Assembly (NCBI GenBank): GCA_003978665.1
Contig: QNYQ01000020.1
Coordinates: 1 to 44,222 of the forward strand
DNA length: 44,222 nucleotides
From: Hyperthermus sp.
GTDB taxonomy: Archaea; Thermoproteota; Thermoprotei_A; Sulfolobales; Pyrodictiaceae
Direction of reading: 5' to 3'
Part shown: one piece after another, positions 7,716-16,298 of the stretch
How positions within the stretch are numbered: the first letter of the stretch is position 1
Layout: every line of letters starts with the position of its first letter
Notes under the pieces: model-generated
Seen by the model: only the letters and a program-made list of their open reading frames with translations
Told to the model about the DNA's origin: nothing
Database searches by the model: none
Position numbers and translations under genes: made by a program

Positions 7716-8601
7716 AGAGGAAGGTATTAGAGTAGGGCCCGTTGAAGGCTGGATGGTAAGGACTAGGTCCACGATCGGCTTTGTAAAAGGATGTCTTCAC
7801 CCCTTGCCTTACCTTTACTACGTCCCGCGTGTGATTGCCGGAATAAAGCTGTATGATGAGCCAGGTATTACTAGTGCTGTGAAGTTTGCTGAGCCAGAGC
7901 TAATCCGCGAGGATCCCTGCCTAGGCCTCAGGACAACTCTGGTGCATATAAAGGAGGCTGGTTTCACAACGCCCTGGGATGCTGCTAGGAGGCTTTTAAA
8001 AACATGCAAGAGGAGAATCTGCCAGACAGCGTTGAGTCTCATCGAGCAGATCGAGAATGCTAACCCCCGAGTCCTAGTTGGTGTCACTGGTAGCCTCGCC
8101 TACAACCCCACTGAGGCAGAGGATATAGACATCGTAGCGTATTCTCAGCCGAGCGAGCTGCAAGACGTTTACAGACTCCTAGCAGAGCTTCGCGAAGAAG
8201 GTTATCTGAAGCCATACCATGGCGAAGGGCATCAATGGTCTTCTAGCGATAAAGAGCTTAACTTAAGGCTTAGCGAGAAACGGGTTCTACTAGGCATTGT
8301 CGACTCATTTGAATACAATGTTAAACTAGTTGCTTGCCTAGCCCCAGCTAGATGTGTGAGGCTTCGCAGAATAGGAGAAACCGTGTGGAGGGGGCGAGTA
8401 TGCACCTCGATCAATTACACTATCCCATCACTGTACGTTATATGTAATGGAGGCCGGCGTGTCAACATGTTAACCTACCGGATCCGTTACACCGAGATTC
8501 CGGCGGGAGTAGATATAGAAGTGAGAGGCTGGCTTGAGGAGTGGTGCAGCGGCTTAAAGGTGCTCGTACCCGATCATGGCGGGCATGTCAAGCTATTATA
8601 G
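7699..8601 (+). CDS. Predicted nucleotidyltransferase (COG1665-like)
   Basis: 300 residues. VGVTGSLAYNPTEAEDIDIVAYS (residues 127-149 region) has the GS...DxD signature of polymerase-beta-type nucleotidyltransferases: GS at 131-132 and Asp at 142 and 144. A third conserved acid cannot be assigned by eye. Such archaeal proteins are annotated only as predicted nucleotidyltransferases; the substrate (RNA end, protein or small molecule) is unknown. The start is GTG inside the end of the upstream gene. The operon with a dUTPase-family protein hints at nucleotide or nucleic acid metabolism (inference). Confidence 0.8.
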   Translation: MHAPVEEEGIRVGPVEGWMVRTRSTIGFVKGCLHPLPYLYYVPRVIAGIKLYDEPGITSAVKFAEPELIREDPCLGLRTTLVHIKEAGFTTPWDAARRLLKTCKRRICQTALSLIEQIENANPRVLVGVTGSLAYNPTEAEDIDIVAYSQPSELQDVYRLLAELREEGYLKPYHGEGHQWSSSDKELNLRLSEKRVLLGIVDSFEYNVKLVACLAPARCVRLRRIGETVWRGRVCTSINYTIPSLYVICNGGRRVNMLTYRIRYTEIPAGVDIEVRGWLEEWCSGLKVLVPDHGGHVKLL

Positions 8602-8643
8602 TTCGAGACCCCGTCTCTACGCTAGGGGATTTCGGGAGAAGCT

Positions 8644-9675
8644 ATGGTGGGTTCGATGAAGAGGCCTAGACTCTTTGTAACGAGAAGGCTGCCCGGGCCT
8701 TGTTTTGCCAAGCTCCTTGAGGAGTTTGATGCAGAGGTTTGGGGCGAGTGGAGGCATCCACCCTATGAGATCCTCTACGAGAAGGCTGGCCAAGTAGATG
8801 CAATAGTCAGCTTGCTGACTGACAGAATTGACTGTGAACTTCTTCGCTATGGGTCTCAGAAGAGTCTTAAGATCGTTGCCCAATACGCCGTGGGCTACGA
8901 TAATATTGATGTGGAGTGTGCAAGCAAGTACGGAATATATGTGACAAATACGCCCAACGTGCTAACAGAGGCTACAGCCGAGCTCACCTGGGCACTCATA
9001 CTGTCTCTTGTACGCAGAATAGTCGAAGCTGATAGCTATGTAAGGAGCGGTGAATGGTATAGGGCTGGAACAGGCTGGCACCCCGAGCTATTGTTGGGAT
9101 TCGAGCTACGGGGTAAGACACTGGGCATTATCGGTTTTGGGCGGATAGGCAGGGCTGTAGCACGTATCGGTGCACATGGCTTTGGAATGAAAGTGCTATA
9201 TTATAGCAGGCATCGTGCACCCGAGAATGTTGAGAAGAGTATAGGCGCTACATATGTTGACCTCGACACGCTGCTAAAAGAGTCCGATATAGTGAGCATT
9301 CATGTACCATTGACTAAGGATACTGTTGGGTTAATTGGTGAGAGGGAGCTGAAAATGATGAAGCCTTCGGCCATACTAGTTAACACCGCACGAGGCGCTG
9401 TTATAGACATGGATGCCCTGCTCCGTGCCCTAGAAGAGGGCTGGATAAAGGGTGCAGCCCTCGACGTTTTCCCCTGGGAGCCCCTACCCCCGGACAACCC
9501 ATTAACAAGGATGAAGAATGTCGTATTAGCGCCCCACATAGGAAGCGCTACTAGAGAGGCTAGAGAAGCAATGACTTGCGCTGTTCTCAGCAACCTAGTA
9601 TCGTTCAAACAAGGGAAAATACCTCCAAATCTCGTAAACCCTCAGGTTGCGAGCACGCGAAAACCGGGCTTTTAA
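8644..9675 (+). CDS. gyaR: D-isomer-specific 2-hydroxyacid dehydrogenase, glyoxylate reductase type
   Basis: 343 residues. The NAD(P)-binding loop is GFGRIG (164-169). The catalytic triad of the family is visible: Arg in NTARGAVID (250), Glu in DVFPWEPL (279) and His in APHIGSAT (298). VGYDNIDVECASKYGIYVTNTP is the typical substrate-domain segment. These enzymes reduce glyoxylate or hydroxypyruvate (or related 2-ketoacids) to the D-hydroxyacid with NAD(P)H. The substrate cannot be fixed from sequence. An alternative start is the ATG five codons downstream (8656). It is preceded by a short gap after the nucleotidyltransferase gene and converges with the glutamate dehydrogenase gene. Confidence 0.9.
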   Translation: MVGSMKRPRLFVTRRLPGPCFAKLLEEFDAEVWGEWRHPPYEILYEKAGQVDAIVSLLTDRIDCELLRYGSQKSLKIVAQYAVGYDNIDVECASKYGIYVTNTPNVLTEATAELTWALILSLVRRIVEADSYVRSGEWYRAGTGWHPELLLGFELRGKTLGIIGFGRIGRAVARIGAHGFGMKVLYYSRHRAPENVEKSIGATYVDLDTLLKESDIVSIHVPLTKDTVGLIGERELKMMKPSAILVNTARGAVIDMDALLRALEEGWIKGAALDVFPWEPLPPDNPLTRMKNVVLAPHIGSATREAREAMTCAVLSNLVSFKQGKIPPNLVNPQVASTRKPGF

Positions 9676-9728
9676 CGGCGGCTTTAAACCTCCCCAAAAA
9701 CTGTTTCATGATAACATTATTGTTGTTC

Positions 9729-11030
9729 TCACATGTACCCACGTAACTGCATAGCCTCAACCACCCGTTTAACTGCCAGGGCGTACGCAGCGTCTCTCAT
9801 AGTATGCTTGCCGGGGTCAAGCTCACTCTCCCAGAACTTCCACACGGCCGCGAGATTACTTGACATTTTGTTTTCAAGGATCCTTAGCGCTTCTTCCTCC
9901 GTTATATAGTTGCCGATGCGGTTATTCATCCACTCGATATGACTTACTATGACGCCTCCAGCATTAGCTAATATATCCGGTATTATTACTACATGTCGCC
10001 GCAATGAGAGAAAATACGATGCATGCTCTGTCAAAGGACCATTTGCACCCTCTACTATAAGCTTCGCTCTCACATCACTCATATTCTCCTCGGTTATCAC
10101 ATGCTCTATTGCAGCTGGCACGAGCACATCTACGTCAAGGCTGAGTAGTTCTTCATTGCTTATCCTCTTCTCCACATGCCTATAGTAGATTACTGAGCCT
10201 GTTGAGCTCTTAGTCCTCTTGACGGCTTCGGGGTCTAAACCCTTAGAGTCAAAGACTCCGCCTTTACTATCACTTACAGCTACTATCTTGGCTCCCATCT
10301 CATGGAGAAACTTTGCCGCGTAATAGCCTACATTCCCATAACCCTGTACTGCAACTGTTTTTCCCTCAATAGTACCCCATAGCCTCTTTGCTGCCTCTCT
10401 CGCGACCACTGCAACTCCGAAGCCAGTGGCATATGTTCTTGTAGATAATCCACCCAAGACTTTGGGTTTTCCCGTAACAACACTTGCAGCATTCCGGCCC
10501 GTCAGCCTATAATACTCGTCCAGAATCCACGCCATTACCTGCTGGTTCGTATACACATCCGGCGCTGGCACATCCTCGTCCGGACCCACATACTTATATA
10601 TCCCTCTAACATACCCGCGCGTCAACTCCTCCAACTCTCTTACACTAAGCTTGCGAGGATCGACTCTAACACCGCCCTTACCCCCACCGAAGGGTAAGCC
10701 TGCAAGCGCATTCTTCCAGGTCATCATCATGCTTAAGGCCACTACATCGTCAACGCTCACTGAGGGATGAAACCTAACACCGCCCTTGTAAGGGCCTAGC
10801 GCACTATTATGCTGGCTCCGCCAGCCCACAAAAACCCTGGAGCCTTGGCCGGGCGATCTAACGATAATCTTTACCTGTATGACCCGCTCTGGTAACCTAA
10901 GAACCTCGTAAACGTTATCGTCAAGCCCTAAAAGGGATACCACCCTCCTTAACACATTCTCTTGGTCGCTGAGGAAGGACCTTGAAGAAGCTGCTCCCCT
11001 AGCCTTTCCCGGATTCAAAGCCTTCTCCAC
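9729..11030 (-). CDS. gdhA: Glutamate dehydrogenase
   Basis: 433 residues, the usual length for hexameric archaeal GDH. Motifs are LGPYKGGVRFHPSVS, the active-site Lys in PFGGGKGGVRVDP, PAPDVYTN (catalytic Asp region), the Rossmann loop GYGNVGYYAA and PAAIEHVIT. It interconverts glutamate and 2-oxoglutarate plus ammonia, a central step in peptide-using hyperthermophiles. The start is GTG. No SD is close, and a TATA-like TTTTACC stretch about 25-30 bases upstream (minus sense, near 11060) suggests a leaderless or nearly leaderless message. Coenzyme choice (NAD or NADP) is not clear. Confidence 0.95.
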   Translation of the reverse strand: MEKALNPGKARGAASSRSFLSDQENVLRRVVSLLGLDDNVYEVLRLPERVIQVKIIVRSPGQGSRVFVGWRSQHNSALGPYKGGVRFHPSVSVDDVVALSMMMTWKNALAGLPFGGGKGGVRVDPRKLSVRELEELTRGYVRGIYKYVGPDEDVPAPDVYTNQQVMAWILDEYYRLTGRNAASVVTGKPKVLGGLSTRTYATGFGVAVVAREAAKRLWGTIEGKTVAVQGYGNVGYYAAKFLHEMGAKIVAVSDSKGGVFDSKGLDPEAVKRTKSSTGSVIYYRHVEKRISNEELLSLDVDVLVPAAIEHVITEENMSDVRAKLIVEGANGPLTEHASYFLSLRRHVVIIPDILANAGGVIVSHIEWMNNRIGNYITEEEALRILENKMSSNLAAVWKFWESELDPGKHTMRDAAYALAVKRVVEAMQLRGYM

Positions 11031-11186
11031 CGCATTATCAGTCTGAGGAGGTATGGTGGTAAAAGCTCTAATTGATCACGGCAAGACATGCACTAACTCA
11101 ATATTCGTTACAATACGCGTTAGCTTTCACCGAGAGGAAGGTATTGAGGTAGCACTCTCATACTAGAGAGGTTCCGGGGACAAGTA

Positions 11187-11636
11187 TTGGGGCAAACGGG
11201 TAAGGGACTTGTTGAGGGAACAGTCGTGGTTATAGACCTGGACAAGTTTGAGCAAGTGGTGGCTGAGAGAGGGTGGAGTGAATACGAGCCTAACCCTGCT
11301 ACAGCTCTGCTAACAGAGCTTGTCAAAGCGTTTACTTCAAAATGGAGCGCCTACGTGGTTTACGGGCTTGACGAGGAGAGGGGTACCGAGGAGGCTGTAA
11401 TTGAAGTGCCTTTCACTGAGCCGGACGAGCTTCTAGAGGATCTCAGGGAGATAAAGAGAAGGATCAATGGGCTTGGAGTGGGTGTAACTATTGTGGCTGT
11501 AAAAGGCTATGTAGGACTGATACAACGCACAAGGAATAGGCGAGCAGCCTATAAGGCAACGCCAACAAGGCGTTATGCCCTTAGATTGCTGCGAAATGCG
11601 AAGAGAAAGGGAGGCAACATCATAGTGGTTGCATAG
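11187..11636 (+). CDS. Small single-domain protein resembling a degenerate GGDEF/Cas10 palm
   Basis: 149 residues. The order of elements matches nucleotidyl-cyclase (GGDEF, Cas10 palm, GTP cyclohydrolase III) folds. VVVIDLDKF (13-21) resembles the first strand with two metal-binding Asp. YGLDEERG (59-66) sits where GGDEF/GGDD occurs, about 42 residues later, followed by AVIEVP. GVGVTIVAV (97-105) resembles the VTxSxG strand, and ALRLLRNAKRKGGN (131-144) resembles the AxxALYxAKxxGxN ending. I infer a palm-like domain; activity is uncertain because the second motif is not GGDEF. The start is TTG. No CRISPR or cas gene is nearby. Confidence 0.75.
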   Translation: MGQTGKGLVEGTVVVIDLDKFEQVVAERGWSEYEPNPATALLTELVKAFTSKWSAYVVYGLDEERGTEEAVIEVPFTEPDELLEDLREIKRRINGLGVGVTIVAVKGYVGLIQRTRNRRAAYKATPTRRYALRLLRNAKRKGGNIIVVA

Positions 11637-11665
11637 GTTAGGGAGCATGGCTTTCCCCATGGCCG

Positions 11666-13792
11666 CTAGAATAAAAACTCGAGCACCAGTCTAGCAGTAA
11701 TGGACAGGAGCGTGGCTACAGCGATAGAGTACACTAGGGAGGCTGATGTTATCTTTAGGCTGCGGGTCTCCGCATATATGCTAGCTAAGGTAGCAATACA
11801 CGGCATGTAGAGGGTTACCAGTATTAGCAGTGGGATAGACTGGTAGGGCTCAAGCTTGTACGCCTTAAGCGTGGCCACATGTCCTTCTTCAGTAGGCTTG
11901 GCAGGAGAAACTGCTGCAAGAGAGTCTAAGAAAACCTCTTTGGCTACAAGACCGTTAAGGAGGCTAAAACCAATTCTCCATGAGACGTCGTCATCAACCC
12001 CAGCCACGAGCTTAGCGTAGCCGGAAAGCTTTCTTCCAACCAGGGCTGCATAGCTGTCCTCAACGTTCTCCCAGGAAACATAGCCTTTGGGGCCATAGTT
12101 TGACAGGAACCAAAGGGCTATGCTTGCGAGCATTATTATGGTTCCGGCTCTCACTATGAAGTGTTTAAGCTTATCCCACGTAAGCCACCAGACAACCCTG
12201 AGGCTGGGAGTCTTTAGGCGTGGAAGTTCAAGTATTAGTTCTGTGGCTTCAACCCTCTCAATCCTAGTCACAAGCCTTATTGTGAGCAAGTGGAGTAGGA
12301 TGGCTATCATGTATACTGTAAACGCTACAATAATTCTCATTACACCATGAAAGTAGGCTATCGAAAAAGCCATTATTACCGTGTAACGTGCCGTGCATGG
12401 TATAAAGGGGGCTGCCATGATCACTGCTATGCGCTCCCTATAGGTATCCATAATTCTTGTAGACAATACACCTGGAACATTACAGCCAAAGCTTATCAGT
12501 GCTGGAAAAACCGCCTTACCGCTAACGCCGAAACGGCGGAAGACCTTATCCATGCCGGCTGCTATTCGAGGTAATAGGCCCGAATCCTCAACCATGGCTA
12601 CAAGCGCCATGAAAACTCCAATCAACGGTATGAAGGATACGACAAGCCCAACCCCATAACCTGAAGAGAATATACCCTTACTTAGCAAGTCAGCAAGCCT
12701 TGGATCTGGTGCGAGCCCAGCTATCTTCTCAGCCAACCAGTCCATGAAGCTTGCCGTTAAGCTTACTGGATTATAGGCTGATATAAGCTCCGAGAGGCCT
12801 TTAAGGCCTAGCTTCCGCGCTATAATGTCTAGGGGTGAACCTAGCGCAATTAGGTAGGCCAGTGTAAACAGTGATAGGAGTGTTGCGAAGCTGATTACTG
12901 GACCTATCACGGGATGTAGGTATAGGGTGTCTATTTTGCTTACCTTTACCTCGCTCTCTCTTGGACTCTTGACTTTTACGAACTTAGAGTAGAGTTTACT
13001 GATCTTATTGTACCGGTCGGTTATGATGTCTAATTCGATCTCAGCGCTACTTTTTATGCCTAGCACGTTTCCGAGCTTCTTAATAATAGCCTCGTAGTCT
13101 TTGACGTCGATCAGCTTCTTCAGACGACTCCTAGCCTCCTCTATGTTAAGAATAAGCTGTAGAGCCAGTCTCTCGGCAACAGCCCTGCTTAAGCCCCTTC
13201 TCACTAAGAAATCCCTTATCTCATTGTATGCTTCACTGAAAACTGGGGGTACCAGAAGCTCTATACGCGGCTCAAGCTTGAGCCTACCCTTACATAACCT
13301 CAGCATTAGTTCTTTCAGCTCCGAGAGCCCTATGCCTTGGAGAGCGCTGATCTCGACTACGGGTACACCAAGCGTCTCGGAAAGCCCTTTCACATCTACA
13401 CTTATCCCCCTCTCTTTCGCCTGGTCGATTTTCGTTAACGCTATAACCACGTTATCGTATAGTTCTAAGACCTCTAGGGGAAGGTAGAGGCTTCTCTCAA
13501 GGTTGGTAGAATCGGCAAGCACGATTACCGCATCGGGCTTATTTCGTGAAATGAACTCTCTAGTCACCCTCTCCTCAGCGCTTGCACCCTTAACGCTGTA
13601 GACCCCTGGAAGGTCTACTAGGCATATCCTCTCGTTGCCTATAGTTATCTTAGAGTAGTCTATGGCTATTGTAGCGCCAGGCCAGTTCGCTACCATGCTA
13701 CTTGAGCCTGTTAATCTATTAAATAGTGTTGTCTTACCAGAGTTTGGGGCTCCTAAGAGCGCTATTACGCATTTGCAATCGCTGCCTTGCAT
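11666..13792 (-). CDS. feoB: Ferrous iron transporter FeoB
   Basis: 708 residues. The N-terminal G domain has GAPNSGKT (14-21), the G2 region with Thr around NWPGATIAI, DLPGVYS (60-66) and LTKID (119-123). It is followed by a helical spacer and a C-terminal membrane domain with gate-type repeats (PLIGVFMALVAMVEDSGLLPRIA, FGCNVPGV and PCTARYTVI). Fe(II) crosses the cytoplasmic membrane through this protein, gated by GTP. No FeoA gene adjoins it. The promoter holds a 16-base palindrome (13828-13843), possibly a metal-responsive operator. The start ATG is clear. Confidence 0.95.
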   Translation of the reverse strand: MQGSDCKCVIALLGAPNSGKTTLFNRLTGSSSMVANWPGATIAIDYSKITIGNERICLVDLPGVYSVKGASAEERVTREFISRNKPDAVIVLADSTNLERSLYLPLEVLELYDNVVIALTKIDQAKERGISVDVKGLSETLGVPVVEISALQGIGLSELKELMLRLCKGRLKLEPRIELLVPPVFSEAYNEIRDFLVRRGLSRAVAERLALQLILNIEEARSRLKKLIDVKDYEAIIKKLGNVLGIKSSAEIELDIITDRYNKISKLYSKFVKVKSPRESEVKVSKIDTLYLHPVIGPVISFATLLSLFTLAYLIALGSPLDIIARKLGLKGLSELISAYNPVSLTASFMDWLAEKIAGLAPDPRLADLLSKGIFSSGYGVGLVVSFIPLIGVFMALVAMVEDSGLLPRIAAGMDKVFRRFGVSGKAVFPALISFGCNVPGVLSTRIMDTYRERIAVIMAAPFIPCTARYTVIMAFSIAYFHGVMRIIVAFTVYMIAILLHLLTIRLVTRIERVEATELILELPRLKTPSLRVVWWLTWDKLKHFIVRAGTIIMLASIALWFLSNYGPKGYVSWENVEDSYAALVGRKLSGYAKLVAGVDDDVSWRIGFSLLNGLVAKEVFLDSLAAVSPAKPTEEGHVATLKAYKLEPYQSIPLLILVTLYMPCIATLASIYAETRSLKITSASLVYSIAVATLLSITARLVLEFLF

Positions 13793-13827
13793 GGAGCTGG
13801 CTCGCCGTCACGATACTGCCTCCCCTA

Positions 13828-13843
13828 AGCGTTATTTAACGCT
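13828..13843 (-). promoter_or_regulatory. 16-base palindrome containing the feoB TATA
   Basis: AGCGTTATTTAACGCT is a perfect inverted repeat (7-base arms, 2-base centre) whose centre reads as a TATA box (TTAAATAA) in the feoB direction. With the usual 25-27 base spacing, transcription starts near 13810, before the ATG at 13792. A repressor bound here would block TBP, the arrangement of metal-dependent DtxR/MDR1-type control of iron uptake in archaea. The regulator itself is not in the window. Confidence 0.5.
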
Positions 13844-13893
13844 GGTTGAAAAAATATGCGAAACAGCTTCTAAAACGAACTATACGCTGGGAA

Positions 13894-15051
13894 TCAGGCT
13901 GAAATGTTCTCCTTCAAGCCGCCTAGCTCGGTGAGGGGGGCCTGCAAGAATACCGTGTCTACATCTATTGACGAGTATTCCTCCCACGCTATACTTGAAC
14001 CATCAATTAACTGCTTCAGCAGCTCCTCTATCCTAGACGCGTTAAGCTGGCGTAGTACCAGAGCCTTCTGGTAAAGCTTACTAAACGCTTTACTCAACCC
14101 GTTATAGCCGTGAAAGTTCTCTGAGACGAACTTAAGAACCCATGCATTGAAAATTGCTCTAGCTTCGAAACTCTCTACGAGATCCTCGTAGGTTACATCT
14201 ATAGTCCTTGAAGCCATATCAAGATACTTCGCCAGGATCTCCTCCTCCTCGCCTTTAAGTGTAGCCGGACCGAAAGAAACCTTCCTACCACTCACATGTC
14301 TCTCGCCCAGCCCTGGTATGATGATTTTCCCGTAAGCCGCCTTTAGCCTCCATGTCTGCGTGTCGCCGCTCTCGACACCAATAATCCTCAACAGGGGTAT
14401 CATAGTGGCTGACGCCAATCCTAACGCGTGTAACCTGCCCTTCCATAGTTTACGGAGAAGAGCAAGGAATAGAAGAGCCTTCTCACGGGAACCCCGCCCC
14501 GACTTCTGCATAACGTAGGGTATAAGACCCCCGGCCGCAGCTATCTCAGCATAGGAGTCGTAGACAGCCAATTGCAGTCTAAGAGAGGCATCAGTTGATA
14601 GGTGAAAGACTGGTATCAGCCTCCCTTCGTCAACAAGATGCCTTAATTTATGGGAGAGCTTAGTGAAGCTGTTTATTGAACGAGTTATATACCACGCCCT
14701 CTGCTCAAGGGATGCTTGCGGGCCGGGAGGATAGTCAAGACTCACATAATAGTCGGCATCCACCCTACTATAGAGTTCAGCTATTTTACTGGGGTCAATT
14801 TGTCTCAGCACATTCCTTCTCTTTCCGCCACCATTACCATTAAGGAATTGATAGCCCCCACTGTCAATCCACAACTCAACATCATCAGGAAGGTTGAGAA
14901 GTTTCCGAAGCCCCCTACCTCTAATCTTGTATGTATCCCCCCTCATTAACAAGTCGTAACTACTTACCATTACGGCTCTTATATCCATATAAAGCCAGGG
15001 CTGCACTGTAGTTGTAAGCGGTGTTCCAAGAATTAACGTGAAGCTCCTCAT
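13894..15051 (-). CDS. TGT-like transglycosylase (archaeosine TGT/DpdA superfamily), no PUA domain
   Basis: 385 residues. WIDSGGYQF (61-69) matches the substrate-pocket SDSGGYQ of tRNA-guanine transglycosylases. Asp106 (SLDYPP) fits the second base-binding Asp, and Asp230 (VESGDTQTW) fits the nucleophile position before a strand ending in GKIIIPG. AAGGLIPYV (172-180) resembles the family Gly-Gly loop. Archaeosine TGT is usually much longer because of C-terminal PUA-type domains, and has a CxCxxC...H zinc site. Neither is visible here, and the protein has no Cys. It could modify tRNA, or DNA like DpdA, or another target. A TATA (TTTTATC, minus sense, near 15090) lies just upstream. Confidence 0.72.
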   Translation of the reverse strand: MRSFTLILGTPLTTTVQPWLYMDIRAVMVSSYDLLMRGDTYKIRGRGLRKLLNLPDDVELWIDSGGYQFLNGNGGGKRRNVLRQIDPSKIAELYSRVDADYYVSLDYPPGPQASLEQRAWYITRSINSFTKLSHKLRHLVDEGRLIPVFHLSTDASLRLQLAVYDSYAEIAAAGGLIPYVMQKSGRGSREKALLFLALLRKLWKGRLHALGLASATMIPLLRIIGVESGDTQTWRLKAAYGKIIIPGLGERHVSGRKVSFGPATLKGEEEEILAKYLDMASRTIDVTYEDLVESFEARAIFNAWVLKFVSENFHGYNGLSKAFSKLYQKALVLRQLNASRIEELLKQLIDGSSIAWEEYSSIDVDTVFLQAPLTELGGLKENISA

Positions 15052-15222
15052 AGTATGACGCCGTACCAGCGGGTGTTACCAATCAAGATAAAAGACTTCC
15101 AGCAAGCTACAACGTATATACGATAAACGCGTGTAGCCCATAGCATGGTAGGAGCGGCCGAGTAAATTAACAACCACAAAGAAACCTTTTAATATGGCCA
15201 ACTCCTGCCCGTAGAAAATGGG

Positions 15223-15330
15223 ATGAAGACGCTCGAAAGGTCTGAAGCAAACGAGAACACGTACTTGGTGTTGAACCGCGCAGCGCTAGACCCAGACACA
15301 TACTGGAACGACGGGCTTATGAAACGTTAG
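15223..15330 (+). CDS. Possible small ORF, 35 codons
   Basis: ATG to TAG encodes MKTLERSEANENTYL followed by 20 more residues, with no family I know. A clear TATA (CTTTTAATAT, 15186-15195) lies about 28 bases upstream, so a transcript starts near 15218-15223; a leaderless message would begin at or beside this ATG. Alternatively the transcript is non-coding: 15220-15226 is box C-like and CTGA occurs at 15242-15245, but the second half of a C/D RNA is missing. The rest of the 320-base gap 15052-15371 has nothing else I can support. Confidence 0.25.
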   Translation: MKTLERSEANENTYLVLNRAALDPDTYWNDGLMKR

Positions 15331-15371
15331 GGACAAGGGAGTAGGGTAGCGGCGTTTCACTAGACAATCCT

Positions 15372-16205
15372 TCAGGGCATGTAAGTGTACTTTCTGTTGG
15401 GTTTCACGCCAATATCCAATAAGAACTTCAGCCTTCGCTTAACACTCGAGTAAAGGACAAGAGGCTCCAGCTCAACTAGCCCCAATACTTCCTCACTGAT
15501 CTCTGTAGCAAGTCTTTCAAGAAGAGACCTCCAACATTTTTCTGTCCCAAAACCCATGAATAATGAAAAGTGGAAGCTAATGTTATTTTCGTAGAGGAGT
15601 TTGATTGCTTTTAGAGGTAAGTGAAAGAAGCGTGAATCGGCGCCCGTTAATACTTTAAACCATTGTGAATTACATGCCTTGAGCGACACGCGTACATGAA
15701 TCCTCCCGAAACCATTCAGAGCTTTGACGCGTGAGGGATATGCGGCTAGGAGGATCCCATTGGTCTCCAGGACAAATACGACCTTGGGATCCTCGTTTTC
15801 GATGTGACCTATTAGTTCTAGCAAATGTCTCCAACCAAGCGTGGGCTCACCTGCTGATAACCGTACTATGTTGTAGCCTTTACTTCGAGCTATTGAAAGT
15901 AAGATCCTAGATGCTTTAGCCGGAGATACGAAAAAACCTATGCGGGGATCGTCACGAGGCCTTCCTGTCCAACAGAAGATGCAGCGAAGATTGCAGAGGA
16001 CTACATCGCCGACCGCACTCCCACCGTAAAAGCGGCTGGCCCTAAAACGGTAGTATTTTCTATCTAGGCCTCTCACCACCCTCTTCTCTAGGATCTCGGA
16101 GAGTTTCACGGGATCGAAACCCTTCAGTCTTTCAGCAGCTAACTCAGCCACTCTGTCAGCTTCGCCAGCAGCGTTGCTGGCAGCGTAGCTCACTTCAGTC
16201 ACCAA
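15372..16205 (-). CDS. Radical SAM protein, function unknown
   Basis: 277 residues. CNLRCIFC (71-78) is the CxxxCxxC that binds the 4Fe-4S cluster, and SAGEPTLG (117-124) is the SAM-contacting GGEP-type motif. FVLETNG and IHVRVSLKA continue the TIM-barrel strands. It resembles activating-enzyme-like archaeal radical SAM proteins (COG2108 type). It is larger than QueE and lacks an obvious SPASM or second cluster. The start is TTG; an alternative lies further in. It sits between the TGT-like and DUF89 genes on the same strand, so a role in modified-nucleoside chemistry is possible but unproven. Confidence 0.85.
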   Translation of the reverse strand: MVTEVSYAASNAAGEADRVAELAAERLKGFDPVKLSEILEKRVVRGLDRKYYRFRASRFYGGSAVGDVVLCNLRCIFCWTGRPRDDPRIGFFVSPAKASRILLSIARSKGYNIVRLSAGEPTLGWRHLLELIGHIENEDPKVVFVLETNGILLAAYPSRVKALNGFGRIHVRVSLKACNSQWFKVLTGADSRFFHLPLKAIKLLYENNISFHFSLFMGFGTEKCWRSLLERLATEISEEVLGLVELEPLVLYSSVKRRLKFLLDIGVKPNRKYTYMP

Positions 16206-16298
16206 TAGCAGTAGGGAATAATTTGCTAATCACCTGGATAACGTTTGTCTCCACCCTGTTTGGAGGAGTAGCTTAAAGGATGGTTGAGGAGTAGCCGT

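Noticed and set aside
15308-15321. AACGACGGGCTTAT, which also occurs near 40157-40170
   Set aside because: 14-base match only; flanks differ, so chance is a sufficient explanation.
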